A stretch of 64,000 nt of DNA from Clostridium sp. CAG:609 (lineage in GTDB: Bacteria; Bacillota_I; Bacilli_A; RF39; UBA660). A program made the position numbers and the translations under genes. Position 1 is the first letter of the stretch, and every line of letters begins with the position of its first letter. This document shows positions 25,265 through 34,292 of this stretch, one piece after another. The DNA is taken from NCBI GenBank assembly GCA_000438075.1, contig FR903546.1:84999-148998 (forward strand), given 5' to 3'. The notes below the pieces were generated by a model, which saw nothing but the letters and a program-made list of their open reading frames with translations, searched no databases and had not been told where the DNA came from.

Positions 25265-26725
25265 ATGGATAGTGAAAAAATAAGTGGAGTAGAACCTACT
25301 ATAAATAGTTCTATGAATAATGAAAGTGAATTTATGGACTTTCGAGAAAAAAAGAATAAAAAGAAAGGATTAATAACTGGTTTAGTAGTTATATTTATTA
25401 TATTACTGTTGGGAATAGTTACATTATTTTTTATAAAAAATAATTATAATGCTGAGAAATTCTTAGATAAAACAACAACAAATTTAAATAATAGATTAGA
25501 TAAGTTTATTGACACAATAGATTTAACAAATATTATAAAGACAGAAGGACCTACAGAAACAACAGGTAAAATTAAGTTTGAAACAAATTCTATTGAACTT
25601 CGTGATTTAAATAATATAGCATTAGAATATAATGCATCAACTGATTACAAAAATAAATATTTAGATTATGATTTAACATTAACTCAAGGAGAAAAAGCAA
25701 GTATAAATCTAGGATTTTCTGTAGATAATGAAAGATTATATTTAAGAAGTAAAGATTTAACAGATAAAGAATATTATATGGATATGGCAAGTGATACAAA
25801 TGAACAACTATCAAATATCGAAGAATTAATGACATCACTAAGTGAAATTACAAACAAAGATAATATTAAATATATAATAAAAAGTTATTTAAATAGTTTT
25901 AATAAAGCATTAAAAGAAAGTATTGTATCAACAAAATATAATGGTTTAAATGTAACATATACGTATGAAATAAATGATTTAAACAAAGAAAAAATAAATA
26001 ATATATTTATCAATTCAATAAAAAATGATAAAAAATTAATGGATTTATTCAAATATTCTGAAGAAGATTTAAATAACATGAAAGAATCATTTGATAATTG
26101 TAAAATTGAATTAACAATCAACATGTTAAATAATAATTTAAAAGAATTTAAGTTTACCATTGATGATAATACTTATCATGGAGAAAAATTAAGTGATAGT
26201 AAAATAAAAGTTACTGTGCCAAATGATAACAATTATCTTGAAATTGAATATGATGATAAAAGAATTGGTTTTACATATTATGAAGATAATAAAAGTACAG
26301 ATCAAATAATACTTGAAAGCACAAATGATTTTATTAAAATTAATTACTCATATGACTCAGTAACGTTTGACTTAGATCTAAGTGATAAAGCATTAAAAGC
26401 CAATCTAAAAAAAGAAGGTCTAACAGCAAATGCAGATTTCAAATTTGAATCTAATTCAAAACAAACTACCACTGGAACAATAGCTATTAATGTAAATGGT
26501 GATAATATCAAACTAATAATAAACAATAGCATAAATTATAAAGATAAAATAACTAAAAAAGATGCAAATGGTGCAACTAATTTTGCAAATATATCAAATG
26601 AAGAAATTACAAGTATTATGTCTAAATGCTATGAAAAATTACAAGAATTTGATGTTTTAAACTTAATTAATAATCTAGCTGGTTCATTATCAAAAAATGA
26701 AACTAATATAGATACAATATTCTAA
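25265..26725 (+). CDS. Large membrane-anchored extracellular protein, unrecognised
   Basis: 486 residues. A 34-residue cytosolic start rich in charged residues, one helix (about 37-59), then a long extracellular beta-rich and helical part without Cys, dominated by Asn, Lys, Asp and Ser. I see no catalytic motif. The layout resembles other anchored envelope proteins in this window. GAGAGG precedes ATG 25265. It is a single gene with a clean terminator. Confidence 0.6.
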   Translation: MDSEKISGVEPTINSSMNNESEFMDFREKKNKKKGLITGLVVIFIILLLGIVTLFFIKNNYNAEKFLDKTTTNLNNRLDKFIDTIDLTNIIKTEGPTETTGKIKFETNSIELRDLNNIALEYNASTDYKNKYLDYDLTLTQGEKASINLGFSVDNERLYLRSKDLTDKEYYMDMASDTNEQLSNIEELMTSLSEITNKDNIKYIIKSYLNSFNKALKESIVSTKYNGLNVTYTYEINDLNKEKINNIFINSIKNDKKLMDLFKYSEEDLNNMKESFDNCKIELTINMLNNNLKEFKFTIDDNTYHGEKLSDSKIKVTVPNDNNYLEIEYDDKRIGFTYYEDNKSTDQIILESTNDFIKINYSYDSVTFDLDLSDKALKANLKKEGLTANADFKFESNSKQTTTGTIAINVNGDNIKLIINNSINYKDKITKKDANGATNFANISNEEITSIMSKCYEKLQEFDVLNLINNLAGSLSKNETNIDTIF

Positions 26726-26745
26726 GCACTTTATGTGCTTTTTTT
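26724..26745 (+). terminator. Intrinsic terminator
   Basis: AAGCAC (26724-26729) pairs with GTGCTT (26735-26740), followed by T5. Confidence 0.8.
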
Positions 26746-26776
26746 CATTTCATCATAAAGTTTCAAACTTTGTTCA

Positions 26777-26805
26777 TTTACATATTTTATTTCTTGTGAT
26801 AAAAT
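26777..26805 (+). promoter_or_regulatory. Promoter of the truncated glycosyltransferase
   Basis: TTTACA (26777-26782), 17-base spacer, TAAAAT (26800-26805) with extended TGA. Confidence 0.65.
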
Positions 26806-26827
26806 TATTAATAAGGTGGTAAGTAAT

Positions 26828-27574
26828 ATGAATAATGATATACTAGTAATAATCAATTGGTATGAAGAAAATATAAACAATTTAGATCATGCTCTAGAAA
26901 GGTTAAATGAAGTATTTAAAAATATAATAATTTGTAATAGATCAAATATTTTAATACCAATAAAAAACTTCAAAGTAATAAAATCTGATGATTATAATGG
27001 CTTTTTAAATGAAATAAATAGTTATATAAATGAATTTAATATCCAAGTTAAATCATTAGTATTCGTAGATGATATAATTAATACAACATATGATGATATA
27101 GTAAAATGTGGTATGGAAGCCATTGAAAATAAATATAAAATAATTCAAGGATTTAATGATAATTACTTATTTGGAGAAAAATTTATAAATAATTTATTTA
27201 ATATGCTATTTAATACTCGTTTTAAGAGCGTTTTACCAGACATTAAGGCAATTAATATAGATTTATATAAAAGTCTCTTAGAAAAGATAAATAAAGACGA
27301 TTATAACACTAATAATTATTTAATAACTGCAGTTAATGAAAATATTCATATAAAAGAAAAAAATATAAAGACAATATGGCGAAAAAATCAAAAAAGAGTA
27401 GGGTGGAGTAAAGAAAGGGCATTACCCTATCTAAAGTTTGGGAATGGACTATTTCCCGTTATGCGGACCTTGCCTTTTATGTGTTCTATGTGTATTACAC
27501 CGGTTTCGTGCTCAACAGCAATGCGTTTAATGCGTACGGGGTGCGCCCAGTCTTCTATCTCTCATCTTCCGTGA
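26828..27574 (+). pseudogene. 3'-truncated GT-A like glycosyltransferase gene running into VR sequence
   Basis: The ORF has 248 codons, but only about the first 190 look native. DILVIINWYEENINNLDHALERL, IVKCGMEAIENKYKIIQGF and IKTIWRKN resemble a small family 2 glycosyltransferase of the polyprenyl-phosphate type. From about 27400 the frame runs into the G+C-rich variable-repeat segment in a different frame from the repeat's own coding frame, giving a nonsense tail. The gene has thus lost its 3' end to an insertion or rearrangement. It still has a promoter and ribosome site (AAGGTGG), so a truncated product could be made. Confidence 0.6.
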
Positions 27575-27624
27575 ACTATGCATCGGGAAGCGGCACAGCC
27601 ACTGATCCGATTTTGGTAACTTAA
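27412..27624 (+). repeat. Orphan DGR-type variable repeat VR2
   Basis: Coding frame 27442-27624 aligns without gaps to VR1 (11165-11347) and ends at TAA. The frame is open only from 27412 (stop at 27409-27411) and has no start codon, so this is the 3' scrap of a second target gene. The first 25 bases from 27442 equal VR1; 27 codons are hypervariable; the ending is conserved. An IS element begins 1 base after the stop codon and separates it from its hairpin flank at 29112-29187. Confidence 0.8.
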
Positions 27625-27776
27625 TACTGGACAGTTTTGAAAAACAGCTAATAAAATAAGGTAAAAGTTGAAAAGTAATAAAAGTCATGATTTTTAATTA
27701 ATTTCATGTCTTTTTTTCATGCTGAAAATAGGCAATATAAATTACCTTTTAAAAAGTTGTAAATAATGATTTAAAG

Positions 27777-28964
27777 CTAAGCGTCATACAGAGTGAAATT
27801 AATAGGGAGTCTAAAATACCTTTTACAATTTTGTGCTGATGCCATTTTAAAAAGCAATAAACCAGTTTTAAATCTTGATATTACTCTATGGGATCTGGTT
27901 GAATTTGTACCTTTTCTTGTTGGTGTTATTCCAATTTTTCTATAACAAGCACTGTTTTTTGAAACTTCCGTACCAAGACATGTTAAAAAAATACTAGCAA
28001 TACATACTAGAGAATATAAGTTATCAAATGCATGTATCTTTTTTATACCACTTTCTTCTAAATAAAATCCATTTGTTTTTTGAGATTTAAATAAGAATTC
28101 AATAGAACCAAATCTGTAACCATAATATATTTTAGCAAGTTTGGGTCTTCCGTTGGTAATTAAAAGCCATGCTTCTTTATGATTTTTACTTTTACAATAT
28201 GCTAGATTAAATATATATTTTTTTCTGGTAAATTCCAAATTGTGGTAAAGTTTGGATGCGTGAACAAGATGTGGTAAATCTTTAATTGGCATCCAAACTT
28301 TATGATCTTCTGGGTATTTTTGATAAAAAACTTTTAAGTTTGATTTGCATCTAAAAACAAATATATCTCCTAAGCTATCAATGTATTGCATTAAGGGAAA
28401 CAAATTACCAAACCATCTGTCTGCAAGAAAGATGATGTTAGCATCTGGAATATATTTTTTTATTAAGTTGTGGCAATATAAAATTCCTTTTTTTAAATTA
28501 ATCATTTTAAATGCTTCACCACTTTCTTCATCTTTTTTTCCAAGAAACACTTCAAAATAAATTGGAATACCTTGCTTTCCAATTCTTACAGTAAACATCA
28601 ATATGGTAAAGTGGTCTTTATCATAAGAATGATCAAACGAAATGTGAATGTTCCTATCTTCATGAGACAACTTATATTTTGATAAAACTTCATTTACAAT
28701 ATCATCAAACAGCTTATGAAAAGTATAGTGATGATTATGTAATGTTCGATAAATTCTTTTGTGAATAGAATTCAAATATATAGAGGAATTTAATTCTTTA
28801 AAATATTCAGTTGCTATTTTAACATAGTTAACTGATTGTGCCTGAATCATTGAATAAAACATTCCCGGAACAAAGTTAAGTAGTGTTTTTGATTTTGTAA
28901 ATTTTTTAAAAAAATTAGAAAATCCCTTTACAATTGTGTTATTGTTATTATATAATTTAGACAT
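27777..28964 (-). CDS. IS4-family DDE transposase
   Basis: 395 residues from ATG 28964 with AAGGAG upstream; a longer frame to 29033 lacks a ribosome site. The DDE triad is visible: Asp near 111 (IHISFDHSYD), Asp near 182 (IIFLADRWFG) and Glu near 289 within YGYRFGSIEFLFKSQK, which matches the Y-R-E-K signature of IS4-type enzymes. Full length and apparently intact. It carries out cut-and-paste transposition at the 13-bp ends. Confidence 0.9.
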   Translation of the reverse strand: MSKLYNNNNTIVKGFSNFFKKFTKSKTLLNFVPGMFYSMIQAQSVNYVKIATEYFKELNSSIYLNSIHKRIYRTLHNHHYTFHKLFDDIVNEVLSKYKLSHEDRNIHISFDHSYDKDHFTILMFTVRIGKQGIPIYFEVFLGKKDEESGEAFKMINLKKGILYCHNLIKKYIPDANIIFLADRWFGNLFPLMQYIDSLGDIFVFRCKSNLKVFYQKYPEDHKVWMPIKDLPHLVHASKLYHNLEFTRKKYIFNLAYCKSKNHKEAWLLITNGRPKLAKIYYGYRFGSIEFLFKSQKTNGFYLEESGIKKIHAFDNLYSLVCIASIFLTCLGTEVSKNSACYRKIGITPTRKGTNSTRSHRVISRFKTGLLLFKMASAQNCKRYFRLPINFTLYDA

Positions 28965-29024
28965 GTGACAGCTCCTTTTATTTTTTTTGATATTATAATT
29001 ATAACAATAGTTGTCACAATTGAA

Positions 29025-29048
29025 AAGCACCAAATCGGTGCTTTTTTA
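29025..29048. terminator. Terminator-like hairpin inside the IS right end
   Basis: AAGCACC (29025-29031) pairs with GGTGCTT (29037-29043), then T on the plus strand and a short T run on the minus strand. It lies upstream of the transposase, where IS elements often block outside transcription. Confidence 0.6.
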
Positions 29049-29111
29049 GATAAACGAAAGATTTGATATAAAATATATACCGAAAACTCAAATTAAAAAC
29101 TGTCCAGTAAT

Positions 29112-29187
29112 AAGATCAGAATAAACTAGGATCGGACATGCCTGTCTAGCGCGTCCGCGTGCTAGGTCAGGCGGGGTGCAAAATAAA
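29112..29187 (+). repeat. VR2 distal flank with G+C-rich hairpin
   Basis: The right-hand continuation of VR2 after the IS. GCCTG-T-CTAGC (29140-29150) pairs with GCTAG-GT-CAGGC (29161-29172) around a 10-base loop. The right arm is the start of the 26-mer also found after VR1. A G+C-rich stem-loop just downstream of the variable repeat is a known requirement for target recognition in the Bordetella phage DGR. Confidence 0.7.
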
Positions 29188-29270
29188 TGTGAAGTGAAGA
29201 AATTGGCGTGGTGGAAGACCCCAACTGCCGCATCTCGCGGTTTGAGCGAGCCCATTAACTTAACTGTGTC
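29188..29270. other. Unexplained G+C-rich non-coding island
   Basis: The stretch around 29201-29255 is far richer in G+C than its surroundings, with no ORF. It contains hairpins such as CTCGC (29233-29237) / GCGAG (29246-29250). It is continuous with the VR2 flank and may be part of the same imported DNA. No match to a known RNA was recognised. Confidence 0.45.
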
Positions 29271-29319
29271 TTTTAAAGAAATATATGTATAAATTAACGT
29301 AAAATAGATGTAAATGTTA

Positions 29320-29348
29320 TTGCATCTGTTTTTCTTTGTTGTTATAAT
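29320..29348 (+). promoter_or_regulatory. Promoter of the ABC-2 transporter operon
   Basis: TTGCAT (29320-29325), 17-base spacer, TATAAT (29343-29348). Confidence 0.7.
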
Positions 29349-29370
29349 GAAGTTGAAAGGAAAAGAAATT

Positions 29371-30258
29371 ATGCAAAAAATATTAGAGTGTCAAAACTTA
29401 TGTAAGAGTTTTGGAAAAAAACAAATTTTAAAAGATGTTTCATTTGAGATTGATGAAAAAGATATACTTGCCTTTATTGGTCCGAATGGTTCTGGTAAAA
29501 CTACCACGATAAAATTAATACTTGGTTTACAAAATATTGATAGTGGTTCTGTTAAAATTAATGGATATGATGTTGAAAAAGACTTTGTTAAATCAATTGA
29601 AAAAGTCGGAGCTATTGTTGAAAATCCCGATACATATATGTATCTAAGTGGTTGGCAAAATTTAAAACTAGTTGCAAACCTATATAAAGGAGTAACTGAT
29701 GATGATTTAAAAACTATAGTTCAAACTGTAGGTCTTGAAAATCGTATTCATGATAAAGTAAGTAAATACTCATTAGGTATGCGTCAAAGACTTGGTATAG
29801 CTAGAGCCTTAATAAATAAACCTAATTTATTAGTTTTAGATGAACCCACAAATGGATTAGACCCTGAAGGAATCAAAGACTTAAGAATACTTTTAAAAAG
29901 ATTAGCTAAAGAAGGAATGGGTGTCTTAATATCAAGTCATAACCTAGCAGAACTAGAAAGCTTTTGTAACAAAGTATTAATCATTGATAATGGAGTTATC
30001 TTAGAAAAAAGTGAAGTTAAGAAATTTAAAGATAATAATAATAAATATTTATTCAAGGTAGATAATACTAAAAATATAAAACTTGATGGAATGTATGAAG
30101 TTACTAAAACTACATTTTGCATTAATGGAGAAAAAGAGAGTATTGCAAGTATCATTAAAACATTAGTTAATGAAGATATAAAAATATATGAAGTAACATT
30201 AACTGAACTTACTTTGGAAGAAGCATTCTTAAAGAAAACCGGAGGTATGAAAAAGTGA
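29371..30258 (+). CDS. ABC-2 type transporter, ATP-binding protein
   Basis: 295 residues. Walker A GPNGSGKTT (about 36-44), signature YSLGMRQRLG, Walker B LLVLDEPTNGLDPEG, H-loop ISSHNLAE. The form YSLGMRQRLGIA and the C-terminal extension are typical of the bacitracin/lantibiotic-immunity and Na-efflux subfamily. ATG 29371 follows GAAAGGAAAAG. The permease starts inside its last codon. Confidence 0.92.
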   Translation: MQKILECQNLCKSFGKKQILKDVSFEIDEKDILAFIGPNGSGKTTTIKLILGLQNIDSGSVKINGYDVEKDFVKSIEKVGAIVENPDTYMYLSGWQNLKLVANLYKGVTDDDLKTIVQTVGLENRIHDKVSKYSLGMRQRLGIARALINKPNLLVLDEPTNGLDPEGIKDLRILLKRLAKEGMGVLISSHNLAELESFCNKVLIIDNGVILEKSEVKKFKDNNNKYLFKVDNTKNIKLDGMYEVTKTTFCINGEKESIASIIKTLVNEDIKIYEVTLTELTLEEAFLKKTGGMKK

Positions 30259-31610
30259 TAAAGCTAATTAAAAATGAAATAACTAAATTACTACATAAAA
30301 AAAGTATTTATATAGTTTTAATAATAACAGCAATGTTTATGGTTTTAGTATCATTTATAAATTCAAAAGACGCAAGTTACTCTTATGATCCATCAGTTTA
30401 TTATGATCCATCTGATCCAGATCCAGTAGCCAAGGAAATGAATGAATACTATAAAAAATATAAATCAAGTGATTGGCAAGCATATAAATTAGATGATTTT
30501 TATCTGGTAGCAAGTTCTTATTATAATGAAAAGAATAATGAAGAATACAAATTAGAATATGAAAAATATAAAGAAGCCTTTAAAAATAATGATTGGAAAT
30601 ACTTTGTAAATACTGATTTAGCGAAAGGAAAAAATGACTTAGAAATATTAAAGACTGGTCTTTTGGATAAAAATTTATCTAAAAAAGAAGTTAGAAACTT
30701 AAAAGCATCAATTTTTCAAAAAGAAACAGAAATTGAAATGCTTGAATATCGCTTGAAAGAAAATGTTACATATGGAAGTGATTATCTAAATCAAGCAATA
30801 TCATCAATTAATAATGCTTCATATGGCAAATATTTTTATGAAAATGTTGATCCTAAAAATAGTGATTACCAACAAAATGTAAAAACATATTATGAAAGTA
30901 AGTATATTTTAGATACAAAAGAGGATACTAATAATATACAAGATTTAAGATCAAGTTTGATGCATTTCTTTGATAATTATATTTTCTTGATTTTAGTTTT
31001 TGGAGTAATGATAGCAGGTTCAATTGTAAGTGAAGAATATAACAAAGGAACAATAAAATCTTTACTTATAACCCCATACAAGAGAAATACAATCCTCTTA
31101 TCTAAATTTATAACTGTACTTATAATGTTACTTCTATTTGTAATTGTTGCATACTTTATGGATTTTATAATCGGAGGATGTTTCCTAGGTTTTCAATCAA
31201 TTACAAATCATGTTGTAACATATAACTTTAGTACGAATACCTTAGAAATAATGGGATTATTTAAATACATATTAATTAAAACTATGGCTATATTACCTGA
31301 AATAATATTACTAATAACATTAGCATTCGCAGTATCAACTATAATTGGTAACACAGCATTTGCAATAGTAATAACATTTGCAGGTTTCATTGCATCATCA
31401 ATAATTAATATGCTTGCAGTTTATTATAAAATAGAGATATTAAAATATTTTGTAACAACCAATTGGAACTTCAATGAATATTTATTCGGAGCTACTAGTC
31501 AGTACGGCACAAGCTTTACTCACGCAGTAATTGTTTGCATAATATATTTCTTAATCATGGTCATTACTTCATTTATTGTATTTAAACGTAAAAATATTAA
31601 AAATGTGTAA
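30255..31610 (+). CDS. ABC-2 family transporter permease
   Basis: 451 residues starting at GTG 30255, overlapping the ATPase by 4 bases. One helix (about 18-36), a large extracytoplasmic Lys/Glu/Tyr-rich domain (about 40-245), then five helices to the C-terminus. IAGSIVSEEYNKGTIKSLLITPYKR is the characteristic ABC-2 cytosolic segment. The exported substrate is unknown; antimicrobial peptide immunity is a guess based on the ATPase type. Confidence 0.9.
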   Translation: MIKLIKNEITKLLHKKSIYIVLIITAMFMVLVSFINSKDASYSYDPSVYYDPSDPDPVAKEMNEYYKKYKSSDWQAYKLDDFYLVASSYYNEKNNEEYKLEYEKYKEAFKNNDWKYFVNTDLAKGKNDLEILKTGLLDKNLSKKEVRNLKASIFQKETEIEMLEYRLKENVTYGSDYLNQAISSINNASYGKYFYENVDPKNSDYQQNVKTYYESKYILDTKEDTNNIQDLRSSLMHFFDNYIFLILVFGVMIAGSIVSEEYNKGTIKSLLITPYKRNTILLSKFITVLIMLLLFVIVAYFMDFIIGGCFLGFQSITNHVVTYNFSTNTLEIMGLFKYILIKTMAILPEIILLITLAFAVSTIIGNTAFAIVITFAGFIASSIINMLAVYYKIEILKYFVTTNWNFNEYLFGATSQYGTSFTHAVIVCIIYFLIMVITSFIVFKRKNIKNV

Positions 31611-31621
31611 GGACTGATAAA

Positions 31622-32770
31622 ATGATAACAAAAAAGAAAACTGGATTAATTATAATAATATTATTAAGTATAATTTTTCTCATTTTCTTTTTTCTTTTGA
31701 AAAAAACATATGCATACAATGATGTTGAAAATAATGATGTAAACAAATATATTGAAAGTGTAGCATCTTTAGTTGATGAACAAACAATAGGTGAATATAA
31801 AAATGTTGTAAGTATCGAAGATGATAGATATATCTCAAAATTATTTAATATAAAATCTGGTGAAGAAGTATCCATAGAATCTATTTTAAAAAAAGAATAT
31901 GTTTCTTTATTCTGGGCTAAAGTAAAAGAATTATTATATTTAAAATATCCAAATTTTATTGCTGAAGTACTTGATAAACACAACAAAACCAATGCATATT
32001 TTATTAATGATAATGAGCTTATAATTTATTTTTATGATTATGAAATAACACCCGAAGTAAGTGAAGAGTTATTCTTACATGTAAACTATAATGAAATAAA
32101 AGATTACTTAGATATAACATATAAGTTAGATAAAAAATATCAAAATGAAGATGGTAGAGTAGTTCAAAAAAACAAAAAACATATCGCTATTACTTTTGAT
32201 GACGGACCATGTATCTACACAAATGATTTAATAAATACTTTAAAAGATAATAAAGCATCATCAACATTTTTTATTCTAGGTAAAAATATTGAGTACTACA
32301 AAGATACAATCAGATACATGAATGAATCAAAAATGGAAATTGGGTATCATTCATATAATCATAAAAATTTTAAAAGACAAAAATTAGAAGTAATAAAAGA
32401 TGAATTTAATAAATCAAATAAAGCATTATATAACATAACTGGTGAAGTATTCCATTTAATTAGACCTCCATACGGAGAAATAAATAAAAATATTAAAAAT
32501 AATCTAGATGCATCATTTATCTTATGGGATGTTGATACCCTAGATTGGAGATACAAGGATGTAGATTATTTAGTTAATTACACTTTGGAAAATATAACTG
32601 ATAAAGATATAATTTTATTTCACGATATTCATAAAACTAGTATTTCAGCAATTGAAAAATTATTACCATTATTATATATAAATGGATATCAAGTCTTAAC
32701 TGTATCAGATTTAGCTAAAACTAGTAAAGTAACTTTAGAAAATCATAAATCATATCGTAACTTTAAATAA
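31622..32770 (+). CDS. Membrane-anchored polysaccharide deacetylase (NodB fold)
   Basis: 382 residues: one membrane helix (about 8-26), an uncharacterised N-terminal extracellular domain similar in layout to PdaC-type proteins (about 30-175), then the NodB domain. The domain shows TFDDGP (catalytic Asp and metal Asp), HSYNH (metal His pair), RPPYG and the final LFHDIH. It probably removes acetyl groups from peptidoglycan sugars or a wall polymer. It follows the ABC-2 permease by 11 bases and likely belongs to the same operon. It overlaps the convergent gene by 8 bases. Confidence 0.9.
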   Translation: MITKKKTGLIIIILLSIIFLIFFFLLKKTYAYNDVENNDVNKYIESVASLVDEQTIGEYKNVVSIEDDRYISKLFNIKSGEEVSIESILKKEYVSLFWAKVKELLYLKYPNFIAEVLDKHNKTNAYFINDNELIIYFYDYEITPEVSEELFLHVNYNEIKDYLDITYKLDKKYQNEDGRVVQKNKKHIAITFDDGPCIYTNDLINTLKDNKASSTFFILGKNIEYYKDTIRYMNESKMEIGYHSYNHKNFKRQKLEVIKDEFNKSNKALYNITGEVFHLIRPPYGEINKNIKNNLDASFILWDVDTLDWRYKDVDYLVNYTLENITDKDIILFHDIHKTSISAIEKLLPLLYINGYQVLTVSDLAKTSKVTLENHKSYRNFK

Positions 32771-33140
32771 GACCGACATCAAGATCATTATCTTTTCGAA
32801 CAATTTCATTTATTAAATAAATACTACCCCCAATCAAAAATAGTAGGGCAGCAATAAGCTGAATAAATGTTGAACGATAATTATCATTATTAAAATTGCG
32901 TTCCATATTACTTAAATCTTCAGTTAAAAGTAAAACAAAATATAAGTAAATAAAGAAAGTAACAAAAAATATACTTATATTAATATATTTTTCATTTTTA
33001 TAGGCACCATTATCATGTTTAAGTAAAAAGTCTCTATCTAATTTATTTGAATACAAAGCAAAAACAACAATAAAAAAGTAAATTATCCATATAATATCTT
33101 CATTTCTTAATCGTTTTAACCTTCTACTTATATCATTCAT
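32763..33140 (-). CDS. Small three-helix membrane protein, unrecognised
   Basis: 125 residues with three hydrophobic helices (about 16-34, 52-72, 90-108) and charged loops. No family recognised. Its start ATG 33140 has no clear ribosome site, as expected for a weakly expressed or leaderless gene. The end overlaps the deacetylase gene on the other strand. Confidence 0.55.
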   Translation of the reverse strand: MNDISRRLKRLRNEDIIWIIYFFIVVFALYSNKLDRDFLLKHDNGAYKNEKYINISIFFVTFFIYLYFVLLLTEDLSNMERNFNNDNYRSTFIQLIAALLFLIGGSIYLINEIVRKDNDLDVGLI

Positions 33141-33223
33141 AATATATATTATTAAATAAAAAAAGAATATATCACAAAGGGATAAAATTTTTATATTTTC
33201 ATATTGATATATTCTTTTACTTT

Positions 33224-34063
33224 TTATAACACAGTGTTCATATAATTCTTAACGTCATTTATAGGCATATTCAATATTTTTGCGATTTTTTTACAAGATA
33301 ATGATTTACCTAAAGATTGAATCATCTTTACTCTTTCTTTTGTTTCACCTTTGTTTTCAGCAATGGTACAAGCATCAATTAATCTGCTTTTGTCATTTTT
33401 TTTAAATTTAATGACATCTGGGTCATTAACAAAATCTTTTATTACTTCTATTGAACTCATAAACATCTCATCTCCTTCCGCTACTTCTTCCATTTTTTCA
33501 TAGCTATTTGCTACAATAAATCTACACCACTGATTTAACCTTTGTTTACGTTTAGTATATTCTTTTTCTGAAGTTTTGTCAAGCCTTATTAATACAATAT
33601 CCATCAAATCATTTAGTAATATTTTTGAAGTGAATTCATTTCTTAGTTGATAATCGTTTAAAAATTCATTGTTTTCTAAAAATTCGTTAGTAATTAGGTT
33701 AATACTTGTTACCTTATTAGCTTTTGAGTATGTTTCTTGTTTCTTTAATTGATGTGAATATAACCATGAAGTATATGCAACAGACTTCTTACATTGTTCA
33801 CTTCCAAAGTCATTATAAATTTCTATATTATAGATTTCATTATTTGATAATGTAACTAAAATATCTAAATAATAATCATGTAATGCAACATTGTCATTTT
33901 GAATATACTTTTGAGGGATTGTGTTAACATATGCCACTTTAAGTGGAGAACCACAATACTCAAGATAAGCATTAACAAAATCTTTAACATATTCTGGGAT
34001 AGACATAATTTTTTTAAAAACTAAATCATCAGTTAAATTTAAAAAGTTTAATTTTGTTTCTAT
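33224..34063 (-). CDS. Rpn-family PD-(D/E)XK nuclease-like protein with ATA start
   Basis: Rpn/transposase_31-like protein. From the first ATG (34006) the frame encodes 260 residues, but 19 conserved codons lie upstream in frame: LNLTDDLVFKKIM is the family's N-terminal hallmark (NDxVFKKIF). The first codon of this part is ATA (34063-34061), 8 bases after a perfect GGAGG (34076-34072). The core NEIYNIEIYNDFGSEQCKKSVAYTSWLYSHQL includes the acidic nuclease residues. Rpn proteins promote recA-independent recombination in E. coli. Either ATA initiates, or a start mutation has shortened the protein. Confidence 0.75.
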   Translation of the reverse strand: METKLNFLNLTDDLVFKKIMSIPEYVKDFVNAYLEYCGSPLKVAYVNTIPQKYIQNDNVALHDYYLDILVTLSNNEIYNIEIYNDFGSEQCKKSVAYTSWLYSHQLKKQETYSKANKVTSINLITNEFLENNEFLNDYQLRNEFTSKILLNDLMDIVLIRLDKTSEKEYTKRKQRLNQWCRFIVANSYEKMEEVAEGDEMFMSSIEVIKDFVNDPDVIKFKKNDKSRLIDACTIAENKGETKERVKMIQSLGKSLSCKKIAKILNMPINDVKNYMNTVL

Positions 34064-34292
34064 ATTATTTACCTCCTTTTATTTTATTTAATTTTTATCC
34101 CTTTCACTATATATATTTCTTTTTTGTTGTCATTTTTTGAAAAATTTTTTGCAGAAATAGTGATTTTTCCCAGAAGTCTGGGATAAAATATTTTTTTAGT
34201 GGTTAAAAATGTAGTGTAAAATAATGTAAATAAAGTAAAATAAATGAAAAGAAAAAACTACAATTTACACAAAATTTACGTAAAAAAATATC
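34064..34292. other. A+T-rich intergenic region with one hairpin
   Basis: Between the divergent Rpn gene and pilin-vWA gene. Holds a 5-bp hairpin CCCAG (34169-34173) / CTGGG (34178-34182) followed by an A+T-rich stretch with seven T, a weak plus-strand terminator at best. Nothing else recognised. Confidence 0.35.

Larger units (their letters stand above)
27626..29108. mobile_element. IS4-like insertion sequence
   Basis: About 1.48 kb. Terminal inverted repeats ACTGGACAGTTTT (27626-27638) and AAAACTGTCCAGT (29096-29108) match over 13 bp, 14 with the flanking T/A. AAT directly flanks both ends, a possible 3-bp target duplication. One transposase gene lies on the minus strand; 138 bases at the left end and 130 at the right are non-coding. 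Confidence 0.88.

Noticed and set aside
26828..27574. A genuine 248-residue fusion protein
   Set aside because: The C-terminal 55 codons are VR2 read in the wrong frame with a composition unlike the rest, so the fusion is accidental.
27442..27624. VR2 as the DGR template repeat
   Set aside because: At many differing sites neither copy has A (for example TCT versus CTT, GCG versus GTG), so neither can be the A-containing template of the other.
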